A DNA stretch of 38,886 bases from Rikenellaceae bacterium (GTDB taxonomy: Bacteria > Bacteroidota > Bacteroidia > Bacteroidales > Rikenellaceae). The stretch lies in NCBI GenBank assembly GCA_015060075.1, contig SUZE01000010.1:1-38886 (forward strand), read 5' to 3'. Every line of letters begins with the position of its first letter. The first letter of the stretch is position 1. Shown here piece by piece: positions 24,721-32,952 of the stretch. The position numbers and the translations under genes are program-made. The notes under the pieces were generated by a model. That model was not told the DNA's origin. It worked only from the letters and a program-made list of their open reading frames with translations, and searched no databases.

Positions 24721-25521
24721 TTATTTGCTAAATATCTTGTTGAGTGTTGCTGCCAAGCGATAGCCTGCATAGGCCAACTGTTCGCGCAATGTTTCGTCTA
24801 TATTTTTGCGCTGTTCCTCGCTAAAATCCCTAAACTCATCTCCTCTCTCCCAGTAATTGCCTGTTTTCAGTATACTCTGAGCACTTTGAACACTCCACTT
24901 AAAAGCATTTCCCTTACAGATTTTCTTTATCTCTCTTGGAGTGTAGGTATCGTACGCCTTGACAAAATGGTCTGCCTTCCATCTTGGGTGCATAAGCTGA
25001 GGCGAAGCATCCCAGAACTTATGATGACCATATTTTTTACCCTTAACTTTTAGTGAGGGTCTTGCCGCACCGACATCTTTGGTATATACTATATGGCTCG
25101 GACAATGCATATCCACTACCATGTGAATTAGAAGTTTCAGATTTACCGCAACAAGCGAGTCTGACATATTCTTATACTTACCCTTTGTCATCTCCTTCGT
25201 AATACGATTAACCTGATATGCTGCATCGCGAGTCTCATCTCCCTTGTAGCCGATTACATCATATTGCTTATTCACATAAGTCGAATGCCAATAGCTACTC
25301 TCCTTGAATGGGTCACTGTGTCGCCAATAATCCTGCCATGCCGAATAGTGTGGCAAGTTGTGTTTAAGATAGTGTTGGCACTTTGCCTTCGCCTCGGGGG
25401 TTAAGTGTTTTTCGGCAATATATGCCGAGATGTGGTGACCCCAGCCACCCCATGCCATTGCGCTCTGCGTACACATAGTAGCTACAAGCACAAGTACAAT
25501 AATAGAAATTTTGTTCTTCAT
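24721..25521 (-). CDS. S1/P1 nuclease, A type, intact zinc site
   Basis: 266 residues. Signal peptide ends QSAMA, mature WGGWGH. Ligands: AWQD, YWHS, IHMVVD, CPSH and HKFWD, all present. The block HLTPEAKAKCQHYLKHNLPHY is nearly shared with the A gene at 18640. It starts 19 bp after the B gene at 25541 and is followed 18 bp later by the intermediate gene at 23896-24702. Exported by the Sec route; no anchor seen. Confidence 0.88.
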   Translation of the reverse strand: MKNKISIIVLVLVATMCTQSAMAWGGWGHHISAYIAEKHLTPEAKAKCQHYLKHNLPHYSAWQDYWRHSDPFKESSYWHSTYVNKQYDVIGYKGDETRDAAYQVNRITKEMTKGKYKNMSDSLVAVNLKLLIHMVVDMHCPSHIVYTKDVGAARPSLKVKGKKYGHHKFWDASPQLMHPRWKADHFVKAYDTYTPREIKKICKGNAFKWSVQSAQSILKTGNYWERGDEFRDFSEEQRKNIDETLREQLAYAGYRLAATLNKIFSK

Positions 25522-25540
25522 AATCAGATTGTTTTATGTT

Positions 25541-26308
25541 TTACTTGAAAATGTCGTTAAGAAGGTTAGCAAGGTTAAAGCCCGCATCGTAAAGGCAGGC
25601 ATCATTTATACTCTCCAACTTCGCCAATTCCGACAACTCTACAACTGCATTCGGCTGCAATGTTTTGAGCGCAATCAACACTCTCTCACCGGTAGTCTCC
25701 GCCCACTTTCGAGGTGCAATAGGCTGTCTTTTGTAACTCTTGGCTCTACCTGCGGTTGCAATCTTCCAATCGTAGACATACATCTCTGCCGAGAATACAA
25801 CGTGACGCCTACGATACTCTTTCAGCCACAAACTTTGCCAATCAAATTTCTTCACTTTATAGAAGCGGGAACCTTTTTGCATAACATTATGACCTCCAAA
25901 AGTAAAGTTCTCTTCAAGGTGTCGGTCAATGAGGATATATGCCGGACAATGCATATACACAGTCATCTCTACTGCCGTAAGCAATGCTGCTCTGCGCTCC
26001 GAGACAGACACACCCTCATCTTTAAGCGTTGCAATAGCCTTTTCGAGCAACACCACAGCGTCCTCTTCGTTTGTAGTTACCGACTTACCCTCCTCATTAA
26101 GGCGGGTTTTATTCTGCCCCTTCATATCGTCAGCAACAGATGACAGAGGCATACCATCTAACACCTTATAGACCTCCCTCTTTGCCCTCTTCGAGATATT
26201 CTCCTCGGCAAACATCAATAACGCTCTATTGACTTGTGTAGGCCAAGCCGCAACATCGGTTGCAACAAGCGTAAAAAGCGCAATAACAATATATCGTAAA
26301 CTCTTCAT
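25541..26308 (-). CDS. S1/P1-nuclease-like protein, B type, most degraded
   Basis: 255 residues from the ATG at 26308 (MKSLRYIVIALF); a longer frame runs into the preceding gene and is rejected. Signal peptide ends TDVAA, mature Trp1 kept, His6 is Asn (WPTQVN). The early His is gone (TRLNEEG), the IHxxxD block is VEMTVY (His to Glu, Asp to Tyr) and the following His is Tyr (MHCPAY). No zinc ligand except Trp1 and MHC remains clear. The fold end NDACLYDAGFNLANLLNDIFK is kept. It follows its A partner by 7 bp. Confidence 0.7.
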   Translation of the reverse strand: MKSLRYIVIALFTLVATDVAAWPTQVNRALLMFAEENISKRAKREVYKVLDGMPLSSVADDMKGQNKTRLNEEGKSVTTNEEDAVVLLEKAIATLKDEGVSVSERRAALLTAVEMTVYMHCPAYILIDRHLEENFTFGGHNVMQKGSRFYKVKKFDWQSLWLKEYRRRHVVFSAEMYVYDWKIATAGRAKSYKRQPIAPRKWAETTGERVLIALKTLQPNAVVELSELAKLESINDACLYDAGFNLANLLNDIFK

Positions 26309-26315
26309 AAACACG

Positions 26316-27128
26316 CTACTTGAAAATATTGTTGATGAAGTGAGCAAGGCGATAACCGGCATCACGCATCAGTCTATCGGATATCTCCTTCATTCGAAAT
26401 TTATTCTGCTCGGGCAAATCCTTGTAATCCACCGTTGGCGAGAGCAGCGTATAACACTCTCTGAATATCGGTTCATTATTGCGAACCCAACTATCCATAT
26501 CGCCCTCACACAACTTTGCAATCTCCTGCTTAGTCAAACGGCAATAGACATCTCGGAATTGCTCCGCAGTCTTACCCTTATGAAAACGACCAAATGTCAA
26601 ATCATTATAGCCATGAAAACGAATCTTATTACCATTCTCCTTAAACTCGAATTGTGGCTGACCATCGTAGAATACATGTCCCGGACAGTGCATATCGCCA
26701 ACCATGTGGATAATACACTTCAAGTTTATCGCTACTGCCGAGTCGGACATATTACGATACTCTTTGAGCCTCTCCTTAATCTGCGCCAAACGAGCTACAC
26801 CATGTTCATCGGGTGTAAGTGGCGCACGAAATACGGATATATCGCCAACCAACTCTCCCGGAACAAATTCGCCGTCCTTAACACCTACGGCGTGCCAACG
26901 CGCTGTATGATGATACTCCTCCGAGTATCGCCAATTATCCATCCACGAAGCATAATATGCCAACGAGTGACCGAGATACCTATTGCACATTCTGCGCGCC
27001 TTCGGAGTTAGATTTTGGTCAGCAATATGGGCAATTGTAGCGTGTCCGGCGCTATTCCAGCCATAAGCCTGCGACACCGCGAACAGGGATACAAACACAA
27101 ATAGTACTACAAGTATTTTCTTCATCAT
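26316..27128 (-). CDS. S1/P1 nuclease, A type, intact zinc site (array gene 1, first)
   Basis: 270 residues; either ATG of a MM pair may be the start. Signal peptide ends SQAYG, mature WNSAGH. Ligands: SWMD, RWH, IHMVGD, CPGH and HGYND, all nine present. It is first in transcription order and lies only 8 bp after the dtd stop, so the array may be read through from the rluA-like/dtd transcript. No promoter is visible in the gap. Confidence 0.88.
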   Translation of the reverse strand: MMKKILVVLFVFVSLFAVSQAYGWNSAGHATIAHIADQNLTPKARRMCNRYLGHSLAYYASWMDNWRYSEEYHHTARWHAVGVKDGEFVPGELVGDISVFRAPLTPDEHGVARLAQIKERLKEYRNMSDSAVAINLKCIIHMVGDMHCPGHVFYDGQPQFEFKENGNKIRFHGYNDLTFGRFHKGKTAEQFRDVYCRLTKQEIAKLCEGDMDSWVRNNEPIFRECYTLLSPTVDYKDLPEQNKFRMKEISDRLMRDAGYRLAHFINNIFK

Positions 27129-27136
27129 TGTTATAG

Positions 27137-27589
27137 TTATTCTCTATTTTTTGAGTCAATACATATAGTTACAGGTCCATCATTCACAAGCGACACCTGC
27201 ATATCGGCACCAAACTCTCCATGCTCAACCTCTTCACCCAGCACCTCCGATAGCGTTTTCAAGAACTTCTCATACATCGGTCTTGCCACAGCCTCGCCTG
27301 CTGAACGGATATACGATGGACGATTACCCTTCTTGGTCGAAGCAAAGAGCGTAAACTGACTTATCACAATCACTCTGCCCTCCGCCTGCTTAATATCGAG
27401 GTTCATCACCCCATTCTCATCATCGAAGATGCGCAAGCGCGACACCTTACCGCACAGCCAATCTATATCCTCCTGCGTATCCGCCTCCTCGATGCCGAGC
27501 AGAATAGCCAAACCCTTACCGATTTCGCCAATCGTCTTGCCCCCGACCTCAACGCTGCAACGCTGCACCCTCTGTATTACGACACGCAT
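27137..27589 (-). CDS. dtd: D-aminoacyl-tRNA deacylase
   Basis: 150 residues, normal length. The signature SQFTLFASTKKGNRPS and the C-terminal NDGPVTICID are the DTD active-site motifs. It removes D-amino acids from mischarged tRNA. It follows the pseudouridine synthase by 3 bp and precedes the nuclease array by 8 bp. Confidence 0.96.
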   Translation of the reverse strand: MRVVIQRVQRCSVEVGGKTIGEIGKGLAILLGIEEADTQEDIDWLCGKVSRLRIFDDENGVMNLDIKQAEGRVIVISQFTLFASTKKGNRPSYIRSAGEAVARPMYEKFLKTLSEVLGEEVEHGEFGADMQVSLVNDGPVTICIDSKNRE

Positions 27590-27592
27590 AGA

Positions 27593-28291
27593 TTACAATG
27601 TATTGTTATTTTCGGCAAAAAATCGCCAAAGGTTATCATCTGTCGGCACGGGCGCCACAATCTCCACCAACTCCTTGCGCACGGGGTGCATAAATGCCAA
27701 CGAGCGCGAATGGAGCGAAATTCCTCCATTCGGATTGGAGCGTTTTGCACCATACTTCAAATCGCCCTTTATCGGGCAACCGATTTTCGATAGTTGGCAA
27801 CGAATTTGATGGTGACGACCTGTCAAGAGTTCGATATCGAGAAGCGTGTAGCGGTCGCTACAACCAATCATTTCATAGTTCAAACGGGCCTCCTTCGCCT
27901 CTTTGTGCGGAGCGTTATAGGCGTGCGAACGGTTAGTCTTGCCGTCACGCAATATATAGTGGCGAAGGCTACCCTGCTCCACAGCAGGTCGAGCCTCCAC
28001 AATCGCCCAATAGTGTTTTCGGATTTCACCCTTACGAATCATCTCGTTTAGGCGCACAAGAGCCTTCGAGGTCTTGGCAAACAGAACTGCGCCACTTACA
28101 GGGCGGTCAATACGATGCACCACACCGAGAAAGACATCACCCGGTTTGTGGTCACGCACCTTCAAGAAGGCTTTGAGGTAGTTTTCGAGCGCATCATCGC
28201 TCGTCTTATCGGGTTGCACGAGGTCGCCCACCCGCTTATTCACAACAAGCAAGTGGTTATCTTCGTACAATATATCGTTTGGGCTAAACAT
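27593..28291 (-). CDS. RluA-family pseudouridine synthase
   Basis: 232 residues. The catalytic loop is GVVHRIDRPVSGAVLFAKT, with the Asp of HRID. The later TGRHHQIRCQLSKIGCPIKGD is the second RluA block. There is no S4 domain, so it belongs to the short RluA/RluC/TruC group; the target uridine is not predictable. It follows cdd by 45 bp. Confidence 0.92.
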   Translation of the reverse strand: MFSPNDILYEDNHLLVVNKRVGDLVQPDKTSDDALENYLKAFLKVRDHKPGDVFLGVVHRIDRPVSGAVLFAKTSKALVRLNEMIRKGEIRKHYWAIVEARPAVEQGSLRHYILRDGKTNRSHAYNAPHKEAKEARLNYEMIGCSDRYTLLDIELLTGRHHQIRCQLSKIGCPIKGDLKYGAKRSNPNGGISLHSRSLAFMHPVRKELVEIVAPVPTDDNLWRFFAENNNTL

Positions 28292-28336
28292 TTTAGAATT
28301 TTGGTTTCGGTTCTAATTTAAGTTTTTCGAAGGCTC

Positions 28337-28792
28337 TTAAAGTTGGAAAGTAAATGGTAAAAGTAGTTGCGCACTTTCAACAATTGAAGCCGAGCCGTTG
28401 CCACTCATTATAACCCGTATAGGAGAACCTTGTCGGCGTTCAACATCGAGAATAACCTGACGGCAGCCGCCACAAGGATAGCACTCTCGCTCCGAAGGGT
28501 TCGAGGCTATTGCCAACGCCTCAATGGGGTCATCGGAATAGTTTGCCTCAACATAGTAGAGCAACGAACGCTCGGCACACAAACCCGAAGGGAAAACTTC
28601 GCTTTCGGAGTTTGCGCCATGCAAAATCTTTCCGCTACGCAGACGTACCGCAGCACCGACCTTAAACCCCGAATATTTAGCGTAGGCTAATTCGGTTGCC
28701 TTTTGTGCCTCGGCTACAAGTTGTTGGTCAGCAACGGGCAAATCTTCGAGATGCTCCGCCTTAATGTACTTCAACTCCAAACTCTTATCCAT
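28337..28792 (-). CDS. cdd: Cytidine deaminase
   Basis: 151 residues from the ATG at 28792; an in-frame longer start runs through the promoter region and is rejected. Zinc-binding motif GLCAERSLLYY and PCGGCRQVI, with GANSESEVFP before it, identify it. It deaminates cytidine and deoxycytidine to uridine forms for pyrimidine salvage. It is the first gene of cdd-rluA-dtd; a TATATTTG -7 box lies 41 bp upstream of the start, overlapped by an inverted repeat. Confidence 0.94.
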   Translation of the reverse strand: MDKSLELKYIKAEHLEDLPVADQQLVAEAQKATELAYAKYSGFKVGAAVRLRSGKILHGANSESEVFPSGLCAERSLLYYVEANYSDDPIEALAIASNPSERECYPCGGCRQVILDVERRQGSPIRVIMSGNGSASIVESAQLLLPFTFQL

Positions 28793-28832
28793 AATTCTCT
28801 TTTTTACTTGTGCATACACACACTCGTTCTCG

Positions 28833-28858
28833 CAAATATAGTAAATATTACTATATTT
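28833..28858 (-). promoter_or_regulatory. -7 box of cdd overlapped by a 10-bp dyad
   Basis: TATATTTG on the minus strand (complement of 28833-28840) fits TAnnTTTG. It is overlapped by a perfect inverted repeat, arms AAATATAGTA (28834-28843) and TACTATATTT (28849-28858) with a 5-bp spacer. No TTTG at the right distance. The overlap suggests an operator; no regulator is known. Confidence 0.45.
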
Positions 28859-28893
28859 TCCTACAAATTGCGGGCAAAACAATCAAAAAATAG

Positions 28894-28901
28894 TATTTTT
28901 G
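28894..28901 (+). promoter_or_regulatory. -7 box of the radical SAM gene
   Basis: TATTTTTG fits TAnnTTTG and lies 21 bp before the start codon at 28922. The TTTG element is not clear, so confidence is limited. Confidence 0.4.
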
Positions 28902-28921
28902 CAAAAAATTATAGTGGAACA

Positions 28922-29866
28922 ATGTACGATTGGGGCGACAACAGACGGTACAATAGTTATGCGGCTTATTTCCGCCGACACTTTGGCGAGCGAGTGCAGA
29001 AGGTTGCGATAAATGCAGGTTTCACCTGCCCTAATCGTGACGGAAAAGTGGGCTTCGGAGGTTGCACTTTCTGCAATAATGAAGCCTTCACTCCATCGTA
29101 TTGCCAACCCACAAAAAGCATCACGCAACAGATTGAGGAGGGCATCGAATTTCACCGCCGCCGTTATCGTACAGCATCGCGCTATCTCGCTTATTTTCAA
29201 TCGTTTTCCAACACATACGCTCCACTCGAAATTCTACAAAAACGCTACTCCGAAGCACTCGCCCATCCCGAGGTTGTAGGCGTGGTTGTAGGCACTCGTC
29301 CCGACTGCGTATCGGAGGAGATTTTGGACTATTTTGCAGAACTTGCGAAGGAGTATTATGTAACACTCGAATATGGCATAGAATCGACCTATGATGCCAC
29401 ATTACAGAGGATAAATCGAGGACACAATTTCGAGTGCGCCGAGCGAGCCGTAAAGATGACTGCCGAGCGAGGTTTGGCGGTTGGCGCACACTTTGTTTTG
29501 GGGTTGCCCGGCGAAACTGACGAGATGATTTTGGAACAGGTAGAACGCATTAACACTCTGCCACTTACAACGATAAAATTTCATCAGTTGCAGGTCTTCA
29601 AAGGTACCGCAATGGAGCGAGAATATGACGAATACCCCGAGCGATTTCGCTTTTGGGAGTTGGAGGAATACCTTGACCTTTTTGTTGAAATTTTACGCCG
29701 TTTGCGCTCCGATATTGTGGTCGAACGATTTGCTTCGGAGTCACCGCCCCGCTACCACTATGGTCGCAATTGGGGATTGGTGCGCAACGAAACTCTTTGG
29801 AATATGCTCGAAAAACGCCTTGAAGAGAGGAATGCTTGGCAAGGGGAGTTGTACGCAGGCCATTAG
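28922..29866 (+). CDS. TIGR01212-family radical SAM protein
   Basis: 314 residues from the ATG at 28922. The cysteine cluster CPNRDGKVGFGGCTFC (about residues 35-50) is the CxxxDGxxxxxGCxFC form seen in YhcC/TIGR01212 proteins rather than plain CxxxCxxC. Later blocks GTRPDC, EYGIESTYD, GAHFVLGLPGET and TTIKFHQLQVFKGT fit. These bind a 4Fe-4S cluster and S-adenosylmethionine; the exact substrate of this subfamily is not firmly known to me. The TAG stop is formed by the start of a GCCATTA repeat (product ends LYAGH). Confidence 0.9.
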   Translation: MYDWGDNRRYNSYAAYFRRHFGERVQKVAINAGFTCPNRDGKVGFGGCTFCNNEAFTPSYCQPTKSITQQIEEGIEFHRRRYRTASRYLAYFQSFSNTYAPLEILQKRYSEALAHPEVVGVVVGTRPDCVSEEILDYFAELAKEYYVTLEYGIESTYDATLQRINRGHNFECAERAVKMTAERGLAVGAHFVLGLPGETDEMILEQVERINTLPLTTIKFHQLQVFKGTAMEREYDEYPERFRFWELEEYLDLFVEILRRLRSDIVVERFASESPPRYHYGRNWGLVRNETLWNMLEKRLEERNAWQGELYAGH

Positions 29867-29886
29867 CCGTTAGCCATTAGCTTTTA
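29859..29886. repeat. GCCATTA-type 7-bp repeat at the radical SAM stop
   Basis: Units GCCATTA, GCCGTTA, GCCATTA, GCTTTTA in strict 7-bp register. The gene's TAG stop is inside the first unit. Confidence 0.75.
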
Positions 29887-29994
29887 GGGGTTATAGGGAT
29901 AATAGGGGCGTTAGGGGTGTTAGGGTCGTTAGAGGCGTTAGGGAGTTTAGAGAATTTAGAGAATTTAGGGAGTTTAGGGAGTTTAGGGAGTTTA
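29887..29994. repeat. 9-bp-period tandem repeat, 12 units
   Basis: Twelve 9-bp units of consensus GGGNNNTTA, beginning GGGGTTATA and ending with three GGGAGTTTA units. The strand is G-rich. It forms the left part of the gene-free stretch 29867-30236. Confidence 0.8.
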
Positions 29995-30013
29995 GGGCGC
30001 AAAAAATGAGAGA

Positions 30014-30109
30014 AATGGGACCAATAGGACCAATGGAACCAATAGGTGCGCTCGCAAAAGCAAAATTCCCATCACTCCCATTAGTCTCATTAGTCCCATT
30101 GGTCTCATC
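30014..30109. repeat. Inverted pair of 9-bp-period repeats
   Basis: The left arm (about 30014-30046) repeats GGACCAATA/G three times. The right arm (about 30068-30109) repeats CCCATTAGT-like units; its complement reads ACCAATGGG/ACTAATGAG. The arms are inverted relatives and could form a loose hairpin around about 20 bp (30047-30067). Confidence 0.65.
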
Positions 30110-30155
30110 TTTCTTTTGAAAAATTAACTTTTAAGCAGATGAGAGCAAGGCTTGC

Positions 30156-30203
30156 AAAAATCCCGAGGCAGGGGAATACTTGGTGTATTTTCCTGTCTCG
30201 GGA
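30156..30203 (-). terminator. Terminator of the thrS-infC unit
   Basis: A 19-bp imperfect stem (30161-30179 with 30184-30202, TCCCGAGGCAGG type) has a T-rich tail on the minus strand (TTTTTGC, complement of about 30154-30160). The plus-strand side also ends AATTTTTG, so it may be bidirectional. Confidence 0.75.
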
Positions 30204-30236
30204 ATTTTTGTATAACGCAGCTATCGCTGCTTAAAA

Positions 30237-30836
30237 TTAATTTTTCTTGGGTTTTGGGGCGAGAATCATATTCATCTTCTTACCCTCCAACTGTGGCATA
30301 ACCTCAACCTTTGCAATCTCCTCGAGAGCCTGCGCAAAGCGAAGAAGGAGAATCTCTCCCTGCTCCTTGAAGACGATGCTTCGACCACGGAAGAATACAT
30401 AAGCCTTAACCTTTGCACCCTCCTTGATAAAGTTCTCGGCGTGACGCAGTTTGAAGTTGAAGTCATGGTCATCGGTCTGCGGACCAAAACGAATCTCCTT
30501 GATAACGATTTTGGTCTGCTTCGCCTTTATCTCCTTCTGCTTTTTCTTCTGCTGGTAGAGGAACTTCTGATAATCTACAATGCGACATACCGGAGGTTGC
30601 GCATTAGGCGAAATCTCCACGAGGTCCAACTCCATCTCATCTGCGAGTTGCAGAGCCTTCGAGATAGGTACAACAAGGTTTGGCTCGACATTGTCGCCTA
30701 CGATGCGGACAGTGTCGGCTGTAATCTCTTCATTAATTCGATGTGGGTTCTCCTTCTCGGGACGGCGTCCGCGAGGAGGAAGGTTGCCCGGACGAGCTCC
30801 TGCCGGGCGTGGCGTAAACGGTTTGAATCCTGCCAT
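30237..30836 (-). CDS. infC: Translation initiation factor IF-3
   Basis: 199 residues, ATG at 30836. The N-domain core (RINEEI..., [22 protein letters not shown]) and the C-domain ([21 protein letters not shown], ...[10 protein letters not shown], then [14 protein letters not shown]) are complete. An N-terminal arginine/proline-rich extension (about 30 residues) is typical in Bacteroidetes. IF-3 dissociates ribosomes and proofreads initiator tRNA. The usual downstream rpmI and rplT are not present; a terminator and repeats follow. It is 93 bp after thrS, separated by repeats. Confidence 0.95.
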   Translation of the reverse strand: MAGFKPFTPRPAGARPGNLPPRGRRPEKENPHRINEEITADTVRIVGDNVEPNLVVPISKALQLADEMELDLVEISPNAQPPVCRIVDYQKFLYQQKKKQKEIKAKQTKIVIKEIRFGPQTDDHDFNFKLRHAENFIKEGAKVKAYVFFRGRSIVFKEQGEILLLRFAQALEEIAKVEVMPQLEGKKMNMILAPKPKKN

Positions 30837-30843
30837 TCTTTTT

Positions 30844-30915
30844 AGCTGTTAGCTATTAGCCATTGGCCATTAGCTTTTTTTTAATTTTTAATTTTTAATT
30901 CTTAATTTTTAATTT
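30844..30915. repeat. 7-bp repeats between thrS and infC
   Basis: GCTGTTA, GCTATTA, GCCATTG, GCCATTA, GCTTTT (30844-30876) run into TTTAATT-type units with 7-bp period (about 30878-30915). Two different heptamer families are joined end to end. A short AATGC-tttA-GCATT stem follows at about 30915-30929. Confidence 0.7.
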
Positions 30916-30929
30916 AATGCTTTAGCATT

Positions 30930-32867
30930 TTATATTGCTGCTACCTCCTTAGCTACGAGGTCTGACATATATTTTGCGTACTCTTCGAGTGTCATCGAGC
31001 CCTTATCGCCCTCGCCCTGTGCGCGGACAGATACGGTATGCTCGGCAGCCTCCTTCTCGCCAACAATCAAGAGGTAAGGGATACGCTTCAACTCGTTGTC
31101 ACGAATCTTACGGCCAATCTTCTCGTTGCGGTCATCAATCTGCGCACGAACATCACGCTCGTTCAAGTATGCAACAACCTCCTCGGCATAAGCGTTATAC
31201 TTCTCCGAAATTGGGAGTACTACTGCCTGGTCAGGAGCGAGCCACAATGGGAACTTACCTGCGGTATGCTCCAATAATACTGCCACAAATCGCTCCATCG
31301 AGCCAAATGGCGCACGGTGAATCATAATTGGGCGGTGGAGTTTGTCGTCAGCACCCTTATATGTCAAATCGAAACGCTCAGGGAGGTTGTAATCCACCTG
31401 AATAGTACCGAGCTGCCAACTACGACCGAGAGCATCTTTCACCATAAAGTCGAGTTTAGGACCATAGAATGCTGCCTCGCCATACTCAACCACGGCGTTC
31501 ATACCCTTATCCTTACAAGCCTGAATAATTGCCGACTCGGCCTTCTCCCAATTCTCGTCAGAGCCGATATACTTCTCCTTGTTGTTAGGGTCGCGCAACG
31601 AAATCTGTGCTGTATAGTTGTCAAACTTCAAAGTCTTGAAGATGTAGAGCACGATATCCATAACCTTCTCGAACTCCTCCAACAGCTGGTCTGGGCGAAC
31701 GAAGAGGTGGGCATCATCTTGGGTAAATGCACGCACACGAGTCAATCCGTGCAACTCGCCCGACTGCTCGTAACGACATACTGTACCGAACTCTGCCAAA
31801 CGAACAGGGAGGTCCTTGTACGAATGTGGCTTGCTGCGGTAAATCTCGCAGTGGTGAGGGCAGTTCATCGGTTTGAGCAAGTACTCCTCGCCCTCGATTG
31901 GGGTGTGGATAGGCTGGAACGAGTCCTTACCATACTTTGCATAGTGTCCCGAAGTGACATACAAGTCCTTATTTCCGATTGGAGGGGTAATTACAGGCTG
32001 ATAGCCATACTGCTTCTGAATCTTACGCAAGAAACGCTCCAAGCGGTCGCGCAACTCTGCACCTTTTGGCAACCAGAGTGGCAAACCCTGACCTACGCGC
32101 TGCGAGAAGGTGAACAGCTCCAACTCCTTGCCCAACTTGCGGTGGTCGCGCTTCTTTGCCTCTTCGAGCATTGCGAGATACTCGTCAAGCATCGACTTCT
32201 TCGGAAACGAAACACCATAGATACGGGTGAGCATCTTATTCTTCTCGTCACCACGCCAATATGCGCCCGCTACCGAGGTCAATTTTATAGCCTTAATATG
32301 ACCTGTGTGTGGGATATGCGGACCACGACAGAGGTCTGTGAATGTACCATTTGTGTAGAACGAGATTGTACCGTCCTCCAAGTCCGAAATCAACTCGCAC
32401 TTGTACTCATCACCCTTCTCGGTGAAGGTTTTAAGTGCATCGGCTTTCGAAACCTCGGTACGCACCAACTCCTCCTTCTGACGAGCCAATTCGGTCATCT
32501 TTGCCTCAATCTTTGCGAGGTCTGCCTCCAAGATTGGTGTTGGCGAATCTACGTCATAGTAGAAGCCCTGCTCGATAGCCGGACCGATACCGAACTTAAT
32601 GCCCGGATACAACGCCTGCAACGCCTCTGCCAAGAGGTGCGAAGAGGTGTGCCAGAAGGCGTGCTTACCCTCTGCATCGTCCCACTTAAAGAATTTGATT
32701 GCGCAATCCTGCGCCAATGCGTGCGACATATCCACGGTCGCACCATCTACCGAAGCAGCCAGACAGTCCGCAGCTAAACGAGGGCTGATACTCTCTGCAA
32801 CTTGGTAGGCTGTTACCCCCTGCTCGAACTCACGAACCGAGCCATCGGGAAACGAAACTTTAATCAT
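30930..32867 (-). CDS. thrS: Threonine--tRNA ligase
   Basis: 645 residues. N-terminal TGS domain (1-60), editing-type second domain with [11 protein letters not shown] (HxxxH) near residue 74-85 and [15 protein letters not shown], class II catalytic core with [12 protein letters not shown] (motif 2 region; zinc-binding Cys/His) and motif 3 [13 protein letters not shown], then the anticodon-binding domain (about 535-645). It charges tRNA-Thr. A 263-bp gap upstream holds a heptamer tract and the 81-bp palindrome, and no clear promoter. Confidence 0.97.
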   Translation of the reverse strand: MIKVSFPDGSVREFEQGVTAYQVAESISPRLAADCLAASVDGATVDMSHALAQDCAIKFFKWDDAEGKHAFWHTSSHLLAEALQALYPGIKFGIGPAIEQGFYYDVDSPTPILEADLAKIEAKMTELARQKEELVRTEVSKADALKTFTEKGDEYKCELISDLEDGTISFYTNGTFTDLCRGPHIPHTGHIKAIKLTSVAGAYWRGDEKNKMLTRIYGVSFPKKSMLDEYLAMLEEAKKRDHRKLGKELELFTFSQRVGQGLPLWLPKGAELRDRLERFLRKIQKQYGYQPVITPPIGNKDLYVTSGHYAKYGKDSFQPIHTPIEGEEYLLKPMNCPHHCEIYRSKPHSYKDLPVRLAEFGTVCRYEQSGELHGLTRVRAFTQDDAHLFVRPDQLLEEFEKVMDIVLYIFKTLKFDNYTAQISLRDPNNKEKYIGSDENWEKAESAIIQACKDKGMNAVVEYGEAAFYGPKLDFMVKDALGRSWQLGTIQVDYNLPERFDLTYKGADDKLHRPIMIHRAPFGSMERFVAVLLEHTAGKFPLWLAPDQAVVLPISEKYNAYAEEVVAYLNERDVRAQIDDRNEKIGRKIRDNELKRIPYLLIVGEKEAAEHTVSVRAQGEGDKGSMTLEEYAKYMSDLVAKEVAAI

Positions 32868-32952
32868 ACTGCTTTATTAAGTTTTAATTGTTTATGTTTT
32901 GCGCCTTCGCAGCTCCACAATCACGAGACGGATTACTGCTCAGTTGCGCTGT

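Noticed and set aside
25541..25541. B-type genes as simple pseudogenes
   Set aside because: All six have intact frames, signal peptides and, for most, good ribosome sites; loss is limited to zinc ligands.
17846..27128. Toxin-immunity pairs as the explanation of the A-B alternation
   Set aside because: Both partners are exported and share one fold. There is no toxin delivery domain, so it remains only one of several options and is not called.
29887..30109. Possible CRISPR array from the repeated short units
   Set aside because: Period is 7 or 9 bp with no unique spacers and no cas genes; these are simple tandem repeats.
31317..32777. Long open frame on the plus strand opposite thrS
   Set aside because: It is the antisense shadow of a well-supported synthetase gene, with no recognisable protein motif.
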